Source of the DNA: Bacillus sp. Xin1
GTDB lineage: Bacteria > Bacillota > Bacilli > Bacillales > Bacillaceae_G
Reading direction: 5' to 3'
Assembly (NCBI RefSeq): GCF_013314535.1
Contig: NZ_JABUAE010000003.1
Location: 62,001 to 126,000 of the forward strand
Length of the DNA stretch: 64,000 nt
Part shown: piece by piece, positions 9,803-19,064 of the stretch
How the letters are laid out: each line of letters begins with the position of its first letter
Numbering within the stretch: the first letter of the stretch is position 1
Translations under genes and position numbers: made by a program
The notes under the pieces: generated by a model
Told to the model about the DNA's origin: nothing
What the model saw: only the letters and a program-made list of their open reading frames with translations
Databases searched by the model: none

Positions 9803-11215
9803 TTGATAAAAGTTAAGGTTAGTTTACGACCCATTGTAAGTAAGATAAATTTACCCACTGTTTTGAAAACAGCTATACTTCCGGGCGACTCAATTGAAAG
9901 ATTATTTATTGCAACCCAGGTAGGAGAGATCTTTTACATAGGAAACGGGGTTATAAGGACTTTTTTAGATATTCGTTCGCGAATCATAAAACTAGGTGAT
10001 TCTGGTAGTGGATATGATGAACGGGGATTGCTAGGGCTAGCATTTCATCCAGAATTTTATAATAACGGTCTGTTTTATCTTCATTATTCAGTAGCTGGAA
10101 CACAAGGTCCAGGTGCTCTTTCTGAATCTTTTAAGCCTAACCCATGTGATCCTAGAACTTTAAACCTAAGATGGATAAATAGAGAAACTCAATATGATCA
10201 TATTGATACAGTTGAAGAATGGATTTTACAATCGAATGGTCAACCTCAAAAACGACGAACATTACTTAACCTAAGAAGACCATTTTATAATCATAATGGT
10301 GTCAATAGCTTAAACTTTTCACCTGAAACCGGAAAACTTATTTTAACAACCGGAGATGGTGGTTCAGGCTATGATCCATTTAATTTAAGTCAGGAAGACA
10401 TGGAGATGGCTGGTAAAATAATTGAAATTGATGTTAAGAATACATTTATCTATAATCCACCCGTAGTCACACGTTTTAATGAACTTCCCGCACCTATCCA
10501 AGAAACGCTTACAGTAATTGCAAAAGGGGTTCGTAATATATCAGGCATTTCATTTCAAAAGCTTTATAATCAGTATATCAAATATGCGGGAAATGTCGGA
10601 CAGGATTTGGTAGAGTCGATTTTTTCATTCATTCATTATAAACCAATACCGGTTACACAGCTTATTCAAGCTTCATTAATGAACTCTAAACCTGACCAAG
10701 AAGGATTTATAAACTTTGGCTGGCGAGGGTGGGAAGGTGCTTTTCCTACTTCAGTTATAAGGGGCTGCTCTACAAGTCCGACTTTGGATGAGAAAACAAT
10801 TGCTTATTACAATGAAGCAATAATAACTTCAGTGAGGCGTCTTCAGCCTTTAACTAGTTATTTTCATAAAGATCCCCGTCCCGATAAGTTTGGAGGAATT
10901 GCACTTACAGGAGTCCAGCCATATATGGGGAATGGAATCCCAAATTTAACGGGAAGCGTTGTATTTACCGATCTTGCCCGGTATGAAGAATCTCGCCCTC
11001 CGGTTAGAGGGGTCTTAGCTTATACGAGGGTAAGGACAGATTGTAAGCCAAATGATTTTAGTGTTATTGAAACCGATTATAATTTCGGGTCTCAACCAGC
11101 TTATTATGTTAATTTGGGGTCGAATCTAGATCAAACCAGACTATATTTAGGGGTTTATGGCTCTATGAAAGTGACTGATTTTAACCAAGGTACTGTTTTT
11201 GAAATTGTTCCGTAA
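9803..11215 (+). CDS. Glucose/sorbosone dehydrogenase-like beta-propeller protein
   Basis: This 470-residue protein resembles PQQ-type soluble aldose dehydrogenases (GSDH family). It has ERLFIATQVGEIFYI near residue 32, DERGLLGLAFHPEF near 72 and HNGVNSLNFSPETGKLILTTGDGG near 155-180, with the conserved family His and GDGG. Later come an INFGWRGWEG segment near 305 and GVQPYMG near 370. No signal peptide is visible, which is odd for a usually extracytoplasmic family. The start is TTG 9803 after AAGGAG. Catalytic activity is not assured, since PQQ synthesis genes are not seen here. Confidence 0.82.
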   Translation: MIKVKVSLRPIVSKINLPTVLKTAILPGDSIERLFIATQVGEIFYIGNGVIRTFLDIRSRIIKLGDSGSGYDERGLLGLAFHPEFYNNGLFYLHYSVAGTQGPGALSESFKPNPCDPRTLNLRWINRETQYDHIDTVEEWILQSNGQPQKRRTLLNLRRPFYNHNGVNSLNFSPETGKLILTTGDGGSGYDPFNLSQEDMEMAGKIIEIDVKNTFIYNPPVVTRFNELPAPIQETLTVIAKGVRNISGISFQKLYNQYIKYAGNVGQDLVESIFSFIHYKPIPVTQLIQASLMNSKPDQEGFINFGWRGWEGAFPTSVIRGCSTSPTLDEKTIAYYNEAIITSVRRLQPLTSYFHKDPRPDKFGGIALTGVQPYMGNGIPNLTGSVVFTDLARYEESRPPVRGVLAYTRVRTDCKPNDFSVIETDYNFGSQPAYYVNLGSNLDQTRLYLGVYGSMKVTDFNQGTVFEIVP

Positions 11216-11347
11216 TTTATAATTAAAAACTTGAAGATTAGATATATATTATTATAGAATGCAGAAACTAGACTAGTAAACAAGCTGTTTTTGTTTCTAA
11301 ACATAGAATATGATGAATTCTATTGTTAAGAGGAGATAATCATATTT

Positions 11348-11407
11348 ATGAGATGTAATTGTCATTGCAAACATTTTCGAGATTGTGATAATTGTCGAGA
11401 TTGGTAA
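11348..11407 (+). CDS. 19-residue Cys/His-rich micropeptide
   Basis: A complete tiny gene: ribosome site AGGAGAT 10 nt upstream, ATG at 11348, 19 codons, TAA, then a strong terminator 10 nt later. The peptide starts MRCNCHCKHFRDC and has five Cys and two His in 19 residues, a density suggesting metal binding or a structural spore component. The well-formed expression signals argue against a chance frame. No family is recognised. Confidence 0.55.
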   Translation: MRCNCHCKHFRDCDNCRDW

Positions 11408-11416
11408 ATCTCTTTG

Positions 11417-11448
11417 AAAGAGTGTTTTAAAGAAAAACACTCTTTTTT
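11417..11448 (+). terminator. Intrinsic terminator
   Basis: Stem GAGTGTTTT/AAAACACTC with T-run, immediately after the Cys-rich micropeptide. Confidence 0.85.
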
Positions 11449-11618
11449 GTTCCTGGATTTTCTGAACCCATTATTTGACGCTAATTTTTTATTTTTCACA
11501 AAAAAACCATTAGAGATTACTATAATTTAGTTATGTAAACTTACAATGATAAACTTAACCCTAATTTTAAAATTAGGGTTAAAAATAAAGTAATGCAGTG
11601 CAACCTATTTTTAATTAT

Positions 11619-13304
11619 TTATATGTTTTCTAGTAACTGTAATTCTTCTTCTACAAAACTCATTACTTCTTTTATTATTTCACTAGAAAAATCAAATTGA
11701 ATTCCAGCTGCTTTATATACTTCTTTTACAGATTTAGAACTACCTAAAGATAAAGCTTTTTTATAGTTTTGCAATGCTTGGTGAGGGTTTTCTTTATAGA
11801 GCTTATACATTTGTAAAGCGCCAATTTGTGCAATTGCGTATTCAATATAATAGAAGGGTACTTCGAAAATATGAAGAACAGATAACCATTGTGCAACTTT
11901 CCAACTTTCATATCCATCTGTATTTACTACACTTGAGTTATATAGGGAAGAAAGTTCTAGAAACTTAGCATTTCGTTCTTCGACAGTATGGTTTGGGTTC
12001 TCATACAACCAGTGTTGAAATTGATCAATGATAAGTGTATTTGGTAAATACTCTACAATCTGTGTTAATTGCTCTTTCATAGCTTGTTTTAAATCTTCTT
12101 TGTTTGTATAGAAAATGTTCCAATGCTCCATTGTGAAAAGCTCCATTGTCATGCTTGCTAATTCAGCAGTCTCCATCGGTAAATGTTGATATTGGTGTAT
12201 TAAAATATCTTTCATTAAATCATGATGAATACAGTGACCCATCTCATGTAAGAAAACAATAACATCATCTTGTGTTTTTGTTAAATTCATAAAAATAAAT
12301 GATAACTTAGATAGGGGTAAATACTCACAAAATCCGCCTGGCGCTTTTCCTTTTCTGCTTTCTAAATCTAGATGGTTATGCATCTTTTCTAGAAGAGTTG
12401 AAAAGCTTGAATCAAGCTTAGTAAAAAGCGTTTTACTTTTCTCTATTAATTCAATTTCATTTTCTACAGGTTGTAACAGTTTATGATCTGCAGGTAAAGC
12501 CTGTATATCCCACGGACGTAATGTATCTATCTGAAGCTTTTTCTGTAATTCTTTATGAATTTTTTCTTGAAGCGGCACAACGTATTTACGAATAGATTCA
12601 GCCAATTGATTACATTGCTCAGCAGTGTAATCAAAACGCTCATATTTTTTAAACATATAGTCACGATAATTCGTTAAACCAACATTTCTAGCTTTTTTTG
12701 ACCGAAGAATAATTAACTGATTTAAGATTTCCTGAATCTCATTTTCTACGGATAGAAATTTTTCAGAGATAGCAGTCATTGCTTTTTGACGAACGCTTCG
12801 ATCTGGATTCTGTAGATAGACATTTAATTCAGATAGATTTACTTCTTCACCATTCCACATAGAAGTGAGGTTACCAGTGATTTCAAAATATCTTGTTATT
12901 AACTCATCCTCAGTAATTTCTAAACTAATATTTTCTTCATTAAAGAGTTCTCTAGTATTTTTAATTTTTTTATCTAAGAATCCAAACTGAGAAGGATTTA
13001 ACTGTGAGTGGTAGGGTGATTCATAATATTTTTGGTCTAATAGACTTTTATAACGTTTTAATATAGGCTGCACATGTTTTTGATTAAAGTCAAAAGTGTT
13101 TTTTGCCTCTGCATCATTCGTATTTCGTTGAAAGGCGATATAATGTTTCGTAAGTTGTTCATTAATAGAATTTAAAGTTTGTGATTGTTTTACTAACCAA
13201 ATCTCAAGTTCTTGACTAGATGATATGGATTCGTTTAATAGTACATCCAATTTTTTTATTAATTCATCTATATTACTAATATTGATAGGTATTGTCTGCT
13301 GCAT
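11619..13304 (-). CDS. M3-family oligoendopeptidase (PepF-like)
   Basis: This 561-residue cytosolic zinc metallopeptidase has the zinc motif HEMGH at residues 353-357 and the third ligand Glu at about 381 in TAELASMTMELF, as in thimet/PepF enzymes that trim short peptides. Length matches the family (about 560-600). It is the second gene of a minus-strand pair with the EamA exporter 17 bp upstream. That could mean peptide processing coupled to efflux, but this is only positional inference. A signal peptide is absent. Confidence 0.93.
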   Translation of the reverse strand: MQQTIPINISNIDELIKKLDVLLNESISSSQELEIWLVKQSQTLNSINEQLTKHYIAFQRNTNDAEAKNTFDFNQKHVQPILKRYKSLLDQKYYESPYHSQLNPSQFGFLDKKIKNTRELFNEENISLEITEDELITRYFEITGNLTSMWNGEEVNLSELNVYLQNPDRSVRQKAMTAISEKFLSVENEIQEILNQLIILRSKKARNVGLTNYRDYMFKKYERFDYTAEQCNQLAESIRKYVVPLQEKIHKELQKKLQIDTLRPWDIQALPADHKLLQPVENEIELIEKSKTLFTKLDSSFSTLLEKMHNHLDLESRKGKAPGGFCEYLPLSKLSFIFMNLTKTQDDVIVFLHEMGHCIHHDLMKDILIHQYQHLPMETAELASMTMELFTMEHWNIFYTNKEDLKQAMKEQLTQIVEYLPNTLIIDQFQHWLYENPNHTVEERNAKFLELSSLYNSSVVNTDGYESWKVAQWLSVLHIFEVPFYYIEYAIAQIGALQMYKLYKENPHQALQNYKKALSLGSSKSVKEVYKAAGIQFDFSSEIIKEVMSFVEEELQLLENI

Positions 13305-13321
13305 GAAATATCCCTCACTTA

Positions 13322-14260
13322 TTATTTACTAATAGAGGTATTCTTTTCTTTCGTATGAATTCCTTTTTTACCCAAGAAATTGGTGCCTACTATACCAAAG
13401 ATAATCATCATAGCTCCAAAGATATGATAGTGTGCGATTTGTTCGTGTAAAAATAATACACCTGCAATAATCGTGATAAGTGTAGATAGATTACTAAAGA
13501 CACTCATCTTAGCTGCTTCTATATAAGACAATGAATAATTAAGTAGAAATGCTGTTAGTAAGGAAGAGAATAATCCTAAATATAAAATAGATATAAGGAA
13601 TGTTCCGTTTGTAAATGGTATAAAGTATTCATTTACTGTACTTTTATTTATATGATTAATGATGGCGATTAAATTGAAGCTAAGAAATCCAATGGCTGTC
13701 ATTATATACGTTAAGTCATGCAGCTTGAATTTTTTTGTCATTTTCCTAGCTAATACATTGTAGCAAGCAGAGGATAATGCTGATAACAGAATAAGGATAA
13801 TTCCAATAAAGCTAGTTTCATGAGTTTCTATGCCATTCATTACAAATATATAAATGACACCAATGACAGAAATGAGTACAGATATTTTTTGCCATGCATT
13901 TGAATGCTCTTTTAAAAAATAAGAAGCTAAAATCATTGTAAATATAGGTATGGTAGCTTGGATAATTCCGGCTTCAGATGAGCTTGTATACACTAAACCA
14001 AATGCCTGGAAAGCAAAAAATAGTGCAGGGTAAAATATTGCTAATGGCAAAAGTGTAAGTATATTTTTAAATGAAATATTTAATTTTACAAACCCGAAAA
14101 TGATTGGGATAGTTGCTATTAAGAAAGCTACAGTAAAACGATGAGCAAGTGTAGCAAGCGGAGTTGTAACTGTTAATGCTAATTTCACAAACATAAATGA
14201 AAAACCGATAATAAAAGAATATACTAGTGCTGCTGTATATGCTTTAGTTGTATTTTTCAT
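13322..14260 (-). CDS. EamA/DMT-family exporter
   Basis: This 312-residue membrane protein has ten predicted helices and the two EamA repeats of the drug/metabolite transporter superfamily (first half ending near residue 140, second half beginning SFIGIILILLSALSSACYN). It is divergent from the MocR-type regulator at 14386, with a perfect 14-bp palindrome between them, so it is probably the regulator's target. An M3 peptidase follows in the same operon. The substrate (amino acid or metabolite) is unknown. A similar MocR/EamA pair recurs at 19.1-21.7 kb. Confidence 0.9.
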   Translation of the reverse strand: MKNTTKAYTAALVYSFIIGFSFMFVKLALTVTTPLATLAHRFTVAFLIATIPIIFGFVKLNISFKNILTLLPLAIFYPALFFAFQAFGLVYTSSSEAGIIQATIPIFTMILASYFLKEHSNAWQKISVLISVIGVIYIFVMNGIETHETSFIGIILILLSALSSACYNVLARKMTKKFKLHDLTYIMTAIGFLSFNLIAIINHINKSTVNEYFIPFTNGTFLISILYLGLFSSLLTAFLLNYSLSYIEAAKMSVFSNLSTLITIIAGVLFLHEQIAHYHIFGAMMIIFGIVGTNFLGKKGIHTKEKNTSISK

Positions 14261-14350
14261 AATTTCACCTCATATAGTTGATTTGTTACTGGCCAGTATA
14301 TGTACATGGTAATCTTTCTGAGTCAGTGCTACAATGTTAACAAATCTAAA

Positions 14351-14364
14351 TTGTACCGGTACAA
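14351..14364. promoter_or_regulatory. Perfect 14-bp palindrome, candidate operator
   Basis: TTGTACCGGTACAA lies 22 bp before the MocR gene, in the divergent promoter region shared with the EamA exporter. Its position and symmetry fit a dimeric GntR-type operator. The core GTACCGGTAC recurs upstream of the N-acetyltransferase gene (53301). Confidence 0.6.
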
Positions 14365-14385
14365 AATAGACATGGGGGTACAATT

Positions 14386-15756
14386 ATGTATAAATATTTA
14401 AATATATTAAATGATTTAGAAAGTATGATTCAAAAAGGAGAGATAAAAGAAGGAAAGAAATTACCGTCTATACGTTCACTTGTATCACAATATGAGTGCA
14501 ACAAAGCAACAATTATACGTGCGCTTCATGAATTAGAGAAGCGTCATATTATTTACTCCGTACCTCAAAGTGGGTACTATGTGGTGAAAAGAATGGGGAA
14601 TCATGAAGAAGGTGAAGCAGAGAATATTGATTTTGCATCTTCAGCTCCAGATCCTGATGTATTTCCGTATTTAGATTTTCAACATTGTATTAATAAGGCA
14701 ATTGATACGTATAAGAATGATTTGTTTATATACGGTACACCTAAAGGATTACCATCTCTAATTTCAGTTGTGCAAAAACAACTAGCAAACTATCAAGTTT
14801 TTACAAAAGAAGAAAACATCTTCATCACCTCGGGAGTTCAGCAAGCTCTCGCTATATTAACTTCTATACCCTTTCCAAATCAAAATGAAACGATACTTAT
14901 TGAGCAACCGAGTTATCACTTATTTATTGAATATATAGAAACAAATCGTATTCCTGTAATTGGAATTAAACGAACTGTTGAAGGTATTGATTTAATTGAG
15001 TTAGAAAAGATATTTCGAACGAGAAAGATAAAATTCTTTTATACCATTCCAAGATTCCATCACCCACTAGGTACTTCATATTCTAAGAAAGAAAAAGAAA
15101 AGATTATTTCTCTTGCGAAGAAATATAATGTATTTATAGTAGAAGATGATTATTTAGCAGATTTAGAACAAAATCCAAAGGTAGATCCACTATATAGTTA
15201 CGATGATTCTTCACATATAATCTATCTAAAAAGTTATTCAAAGATTATTTTCCCTGGATTACGTGTAGGTTTGGCGCTTATTCCTTCTTCTATTGCAGAA
15301 GCGTTTCATAAATATAAAAAACTATTAGATATTGATAGTTCAATGATTTCCCAAGCTGCGTTAGAAATTTATATAAAAAGTGGGATGTTTGAACGACACA
15401 AACAAAAAATCCAATTGTCATATTACACTAGATCTAAGGCGTTATCTGAGGTATTAGAAGAAGCTTATAAAGAAAATCAACATCTGTTTTGTAAAACAGA
15501 AAGTAATATAGGAATACATACGTGCTTATCCTTACATAAAAATATTATGACGGAAGCGCTTATTAAAAACTTAAGAAAAAATCAAATATTTTTGGAGACT
15601 GTGGATAAAAATTATTTGTCTTCTTTTCATAAAGAAAACCTTTTAAAACTAAATGTATCAAATGTGAAAGAAGAGAAAATTGGGATAGGAATTCATAGAG
15701 TAATCGAGGAAATGAAACACGTAAGTCGTGTAGATTTCCATTTTAAGAAAGATTAA
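14386..15756 (+). CDS. MocR/GntR-type PLP-binding transcriptional regulator
   Basis: This 456-residue fusion has an N-terminal GntR winged helix (residues about 1-70, LPSIRSLVSQYECNKATIIR) and a class-I aminotransferase-like domain. PLP landmarks are visible: TSGVQQAL near 148, ASP-like pair IVEDDY near 251-256 and the Schiff-base Lys at about 286 in SYSKIIFPGLRVG. These regulators sense PLP or amino acids. The normal NP of the PLP-binding PTHQNP-type motif is altered (IPRFHHPLGT). It diverges from the EamA exporter and probably controls it. ATG 14386 follows a GGGGG site. Confidence 0.92.
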   Translation: MYKYLNILNDLESMIQKGEIKEGKKLPSIRSLVSQYECNKATIIRALHELEKRHIIYSVPQSGYYVVKRMGNHEEGEAENIDFASSAPDPDVFPYLDFQHCINKAIDTYKNDLFIYGTPKGLPSLISVVQKQLANYQVFTKEENIFITSGVQQALAILTSIPFPNQNETILIEQPSYHLFIEYIETNRIPVIGIKRTVEGIDLIELEKIFRTRKIKFFYTIPRFHHPLGTSYSKKEKEKIISLAKKYNVFIVEDDYLADLEQNPKVDPLYSYDDSSHIIYLKSYSKIIFPGLRVGLALIPSSIAEAFHKYKKLLDIDSSMISQAALEIYIKSGMFERHKQKIQLSYYTRSKALSEVLEEAYKENQHLFCKTESNIGIHTCLSLHKNIMTEALIKNLRKNQIFLETVDKNYLSSFHKENLLKLNVSNVKEEKIGIGIHRVIEEMKHVSRVDFHFKKD

Positions 15757-15784
15757 CACTTCATATAGGAGTAGGAGGTTTATT

Positions 15785-16095
15785 ATGAAGAAAAACATAA
15801 TAGCATTGTTGTAGGAATAGGAGTGTTAGCAATGGTGATATATAATAAAAAAAGTGAACAATGTAAAGCGATTACTGTTCAGATAAAATAAGTTGTTACA
15901 GATTATAATAACCTACCTTTAGAAAATGTTAAGGTTTATGAAGATTCAATTACAAATAAGGAACATGCTCTTTCGAATTCATAAGATGAGTTTAAATTTT
16001 ACACTGGTGTTTGTGGTGAAATTACGCTAGAGAGAAATATACGAAAAAATATGATGCGAGAGCATGTACCTAAATCGATTCAATTAAAAAATTAA
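15785..16095 (+). pseudogene. Small exported/membrane protein, multiply interrupted
   Basis: Begins MKKNIIAL after GGAGG, then needs one frameshift to continue as IVVGIGVLAMVIYNKK, a hydrophobic leader. The continued frame has TAA or TAG-type stops after AITVQIK and after HALSNS, then runs to TAA at 16093. The intact ancestor was a single-span protein of about 100 residues with a soluble C-terminal part. The product is not recognised. Confidence 0.6.
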
Positions 16096-16113
16096 CATTA
16101 AGGAGAATTTTAT

Positions 16114-16992
16114 ATGAAACCATTACAAGGAAAAGTAGCAGTCGTAGCTGGTGCAACACGAGGTGCTGGAAGAGGGATTACGATGATGCTCGGTGAAGCT
16201 GGAGCGACTGTATATGTAACAGGAAGAAGTACAAAAGGTAATTTATCATCAATGGGAAGAACAGAAACAATTGAAGAAACCGCAAAATTCGTTACAAAAC
16301 AAGGCGGAAAAGGGATTGCTGTTCGTGTAGATCATACAGTAGAAGCTGATATTGAAGCGCTATTTAATAGAATCCAAGAAGAACAAAACGGAAAACTTGA
16401 TATTTTAGTAAATGATGTTTGGGGCGGTGATCCGCTTACTGAATAGGAAAAACCGTTTTGGGAACATAACTTACATAACGGATTACTAATGCAACAACGC
16501 GCTGTCCATTCGCATATGATGACGAGTTATTATGGTGTACCGCTTATGGTGAAGAACAAGAAGGGACTCGTAATTGGAATTACAGATGGTGTAGATTATC
16601 AATATCGTGGAAACCTCTATTATAGTTTAGCGAAAATCTCAACAATTCACTTAGCGGAAGCGATGGCAAAAGATTTAGAGGAACATCATATTACTGCTGT
16701 TGCGGTAAGTCCTGGCTTTCTCCGTTCTGAAGCAATGTTAGATTTATTTGGTGTGACAGAAGAAAATTGGCAAGAAGGTACAAAGAAAGATCCTCACTTT
16801 ATCGCATCTGAACCCCCTTTCTTTGTAGGGAGAGCAATTGCCGCTTTAGCAAGTGATACGAACGTTCATAATAAAACAGGAAAAGCACTTAGCTCATGGG
16901 AGTTAGCGAGAGAATATGGATTTAAAGATATTGATGGAAGACAACCTGATTGGGGAAAATATTTTGAAGAGAATGTGTTAAAAGAACAATGA
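16114..16992 (+). pseudogene. Short-chain dehydrogenase/reductase with in-frame amber stop
   Basis: One continuous 292-codon frame encodes an SDR: cofactor motif GATRGAGRGI (residues 13-22), NDVWGGD near 106, and active-site-like YYSLAKIS near 170 (the YxxxK motif). It is cut by TAG at 16444-16446. The context (LTE-stop-EKPFW) fits a Trp TGG to TAG change. Everything else, including the ribosome site AAGGAG and the C-terminus, is intact, so this is a very recent loss, a suppressed codon or a sequencing error. A terminator follows. Confidence 0.85.
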
Positions 16993-17010
16993 GTATTATA
17001 TAAAATGAAA

Positions 17011-17056
17011 AGAAGGCTAAGAACTCTGTATATATCGGTTTTTAGTCTTCTTTTTG
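17011..17056 (+). terminator. Intrinsic terminator
   Basis: Imperfect stem AGAAGGCTAAGAAC with GTTTTTAGTCTTCT and a T-run after the SDR pseudogene. Confidence 0.75.
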
Positions 17057-17161
17057 TATTATAAATTTTCTTCCGGTGGCGGGTATTGGAACTTTTTAAA
17101 ATTCATATCTATAGTATATAAAACACTATGTGGATAATTAAATAAGAAGGAGTAAATGAAT

Positions 17162-17395
17162 ATGAATATTCCATATATTTATGATAAAATTCGGGTCCCT
17201 GCTGTAACATATACTACGGCACAGGGAACGGTTCATTCTGCTCAGCACGTTCTACAAGCACTACAAGCACAAGCCATGCAAATGCAAGGTATGCCATTAG
17301 AGTACCCACCTGTACAACATTATTATCCTACGTACATTATTCAAAGTGGAGTTTATTTTTCAACAATTCCATTTGGTGCCGTGTACAATTTATAA
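17162..17395 (+). CDS. Small protein, unknown
   Basis: A 77-residue protein with a Gln/Ala-rich helix (QHVLQALQAQAMQMQG) and a Tyr/Pro-rich tail (YPPVQHYYPTY). AGAAGGAG lies 9 nt before ATG 17162. No signal peptide or known domain. A GerP-like remnant and a CHRD gene lie nearby, so a spore-surface association is possible but unproven. Confidence 0.6.
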   Translation: MNIPYIYDKIRVPAVTYTTAQGTVHSAQHVLQALQAQAMQMQGMPLEYPPVQHYYPTYIIQSGVYFSTIPFGAVYNL

Positions 17396-17401
17396 AAGTT
17401 G

Positions 17402-17495
17402 ATTTGAGCTGTTCCAATTTGATTTTGATCTGCAATATCAGAATCAAATGTATTCGTTGCACTTACACCGCTAAAAGTATTTGTAACAAAGGTGA
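17402..17495 (-). pseudogene. GerPA/GerPF-like spore germination protein, C-terminal remnant
   Basis: On the minus strand a short segment reads VTNTFSGVSATNTFDSDI followed by ADQNQIGTA. This is the typical end of the small GerPA/GerPF family of spore-permeability proteins. No start or N-terminal half is present. On the plus strand an overlapping 41-codon frame at 17492-17617 has no ribosome site and is probably another scrap. Confidence 0.4.
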
Positions 17496-17633
17496 AGTTT
17501 TATAAGCGTTATTTAGAAAGGAGAAGTGTAGGATTTGTATGTTCATATTCCTCTTATAGTGAAAATGAACAAGCTGTTTTTTTATTTAATGAATACTATA
17601 TAGCATCAAAGAAATAAGGAAGTGAAGCACGTC

Positions 17634-18041
17634 TTGTCCACATGTTTTATTTCTAAATTAACAGGTCGAGAGGAAGTACCTCCTGTTTATACAGACGCTT
17701 TTGGAATAGCACAATTTAGATTTAACAATGATTTTACGAAACTTCAATTTAAACTGGTAGTACATGATATAGAACAAGTGACTGCTGCTCATATTCATTT
17801 AGGAGATAGAGGAGAAAATGGCCCAGTTGTTGTTTTTCTATTCGGGCCAGTTACACGCGGAATTAGTGTAGATAGAGGAGTGGTAACAGGAATTATTTCA
17901 GAAACTGATCTTGTTGGTTCTTTACAAAATATGTCATTATTAGAACTTGCAAATCGGATGAATACAGGTAATACTTATGTAAACGTTCATACGGAAAAAC
18001 ATCCACCTGGACAAATTCGAGGGCAAATAAGAAGGTTTTAA
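17634..18041 (+). CDS. CHRD-domain protein
   Basis: This roughly 135-residue protein matches the CHRD domain across its length: LTGREEVPPVYTDAFGIAQF at the start, AAHIHLGDRGENGPVVVFLF in the middle and YVNVHTEKHPPGQIRGQI at the end, the family's most conserved signature. The domain was first described in chordin; bacterial members are of unknown role and are often exported or spore-associated. No signal peptide is visible. The start is uncertain: TTG 17634 fits the AAGGAAGTGA ribosome site better than GTG 17622. Confidence 0.88.
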   Translation: MSTCFISKLTGREEVPPVYTDAFGIAQFRFNNDFTKLQFKLVVHDIEQVTAAHIHLGDRGENGPVVVFLFGPVTRGISVDRGVVTGIISETDLVGSLQNMSLLELANRMNTGNTYVNVHTEKHPPGQIRGQIRRF

Positions 18042-18090
18042 AATTTCTTAGATGTATGTACAGTTTGTTTCTGCTTATAAGTATGCTAAC

Positions 18091-18126
18091 AAAAACCTTT
18101 AGACATAATCATGACTAAAGGTTTTT
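18091..18126 (+). terminator. Intrinsic terminator
   Basis: Perfect 12-bp stem AAAAACCTTTAG/CTAAAGGTTTTT after the CHRD gene. Confidence 0.85.
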
Positions 18127-18182
18127 ATTGTGGGGAAATGTATACAGGACCAACAATTTTAATTATATAGGAGGTGAAGTTC

Positions 18183-18284
18183 TTGGAAGATAATCGAAAA
18201 TCAATCCTCGCTTTTATCGTGTTAGTTTTAGGTTTAGTGTTCTTTGTTGGAGGTATGGTTTATAGCTTGTGGGGTCCATTTTAA
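18183..18284 (+). CDS. 33-residue single-span membrane peptide
   Basis: TTG start preceded by a consensus AGGAGGTGA. The peptide has a charged N-terminus (MEDNRKS) followed by one hydrophobic helix ending VYSLWGPF. The strong ribosome site and isolated position support a real small gene. Similar tiny membrane peptides are common in Bacillus; no function is known to me. Confidence 0.55.
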   Translation: MEDNRKSILAFIVLVLGLVFFVGGMVYSLWGPF

Positions 18285-18391
18285 ATTTGTTTGTGACTAA
18301 CTGCCCCTTAGATAATCCAGTCCTAAACTGCTTTTTATTTATTAAGTTAATGGTTTCTATATATTTCTGAAAATAAAGGAGAACATTCGCA

Positions 18392-18946
18392 ATGAATTAT
18401 ATACTATTTAAAGCGATTAATCGTCTTGCTGGACGCGGAACTGCTATGGATACGATAATGGTTTTTATCTCACAGAAGACCCGATATTTATACCTTTTCA
18501 CATTGATTTGTATGTGGTTTAGAAGCAATTTCTACAAAAAAATTATTTTGTATGCAGGAATATCAGCTGGATTCACCTTATGTATAAACCGTATCATCCA
18601 ATTTTCTTATTTCAAACCTCGTCCTTTTATTGTCCATCGCGTTCGTTTGCTTATCCCATCAAAGAATAATTCTTCGTTCCCAAGTAAACATACTGCTTTA
18701 GCTTTTGCTGTAGCAACTTCCATTTTACTTCGTGAGCGTTTCATTGGTTCTATTATGTGGTTATTAGCGGTGTTGACAGGTTTTTCACGTATTTGGGTAG
18801 GGCACCATTATCCATTTGACATAATCGGGAGTGCTGTTATAGGTAGTCTTACAAGCGTAGTTATTAATAAAAATACATATGCATTTCAATCTTTTATTAT
18901 TTGGATTATAAAGATGTATTCATCGTTTACAAAATTATTTAAATGA
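18392..18946 (+). CDS. PAP2-family undecaprenyl-pyrophosphate phosphatase (BcrC-like)
   Basis: This 184-residue membrane protein has five or six helices and the three PAP2 active-site motifs: KPRPF near residue 71, PSKH near 100 (usual PSGH, here with Lys) and SRIWVGHHYPFD near 132-143. This set fits BcrC-type enzymes that recycle the cell-wall carrier lipid and confer bacitracin tolerance. The start follows AAAGGAG. The unrelated UppP family enzyme with the same activity is encoded at 61242-62021. The BcrC assignment over other PAP2 enzymes is an inference. Confidence 0.83.
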   Translation: MNYILFKAINRLAGRGTAMDTIMVFISQKTRYLYLFTLICMWFRSNFYKKIILYAGISAGFTLCINRIIQFSYFKPRPFIVHRVRLLIPSKNNSSFPSKHTALAFAVATSILLRERFIGSIMWLLAVLTGFSRIWVGHHYPFDIIGSAVIGSLTSVVINKNTYAFQSFIIWIIKMYSSFTKLFK

Positions 18947-19064
18947 AAAAAGATGAACTCATCCGTTTCTTTTGTTTGGTGAAGTAGAGTAAGAGAAGGT
19001 GCAAATTGAAAATCTTTTTTTGCATTTTAAAAAAACAGTAGAGAAATAAGAATTGATTAGGATG

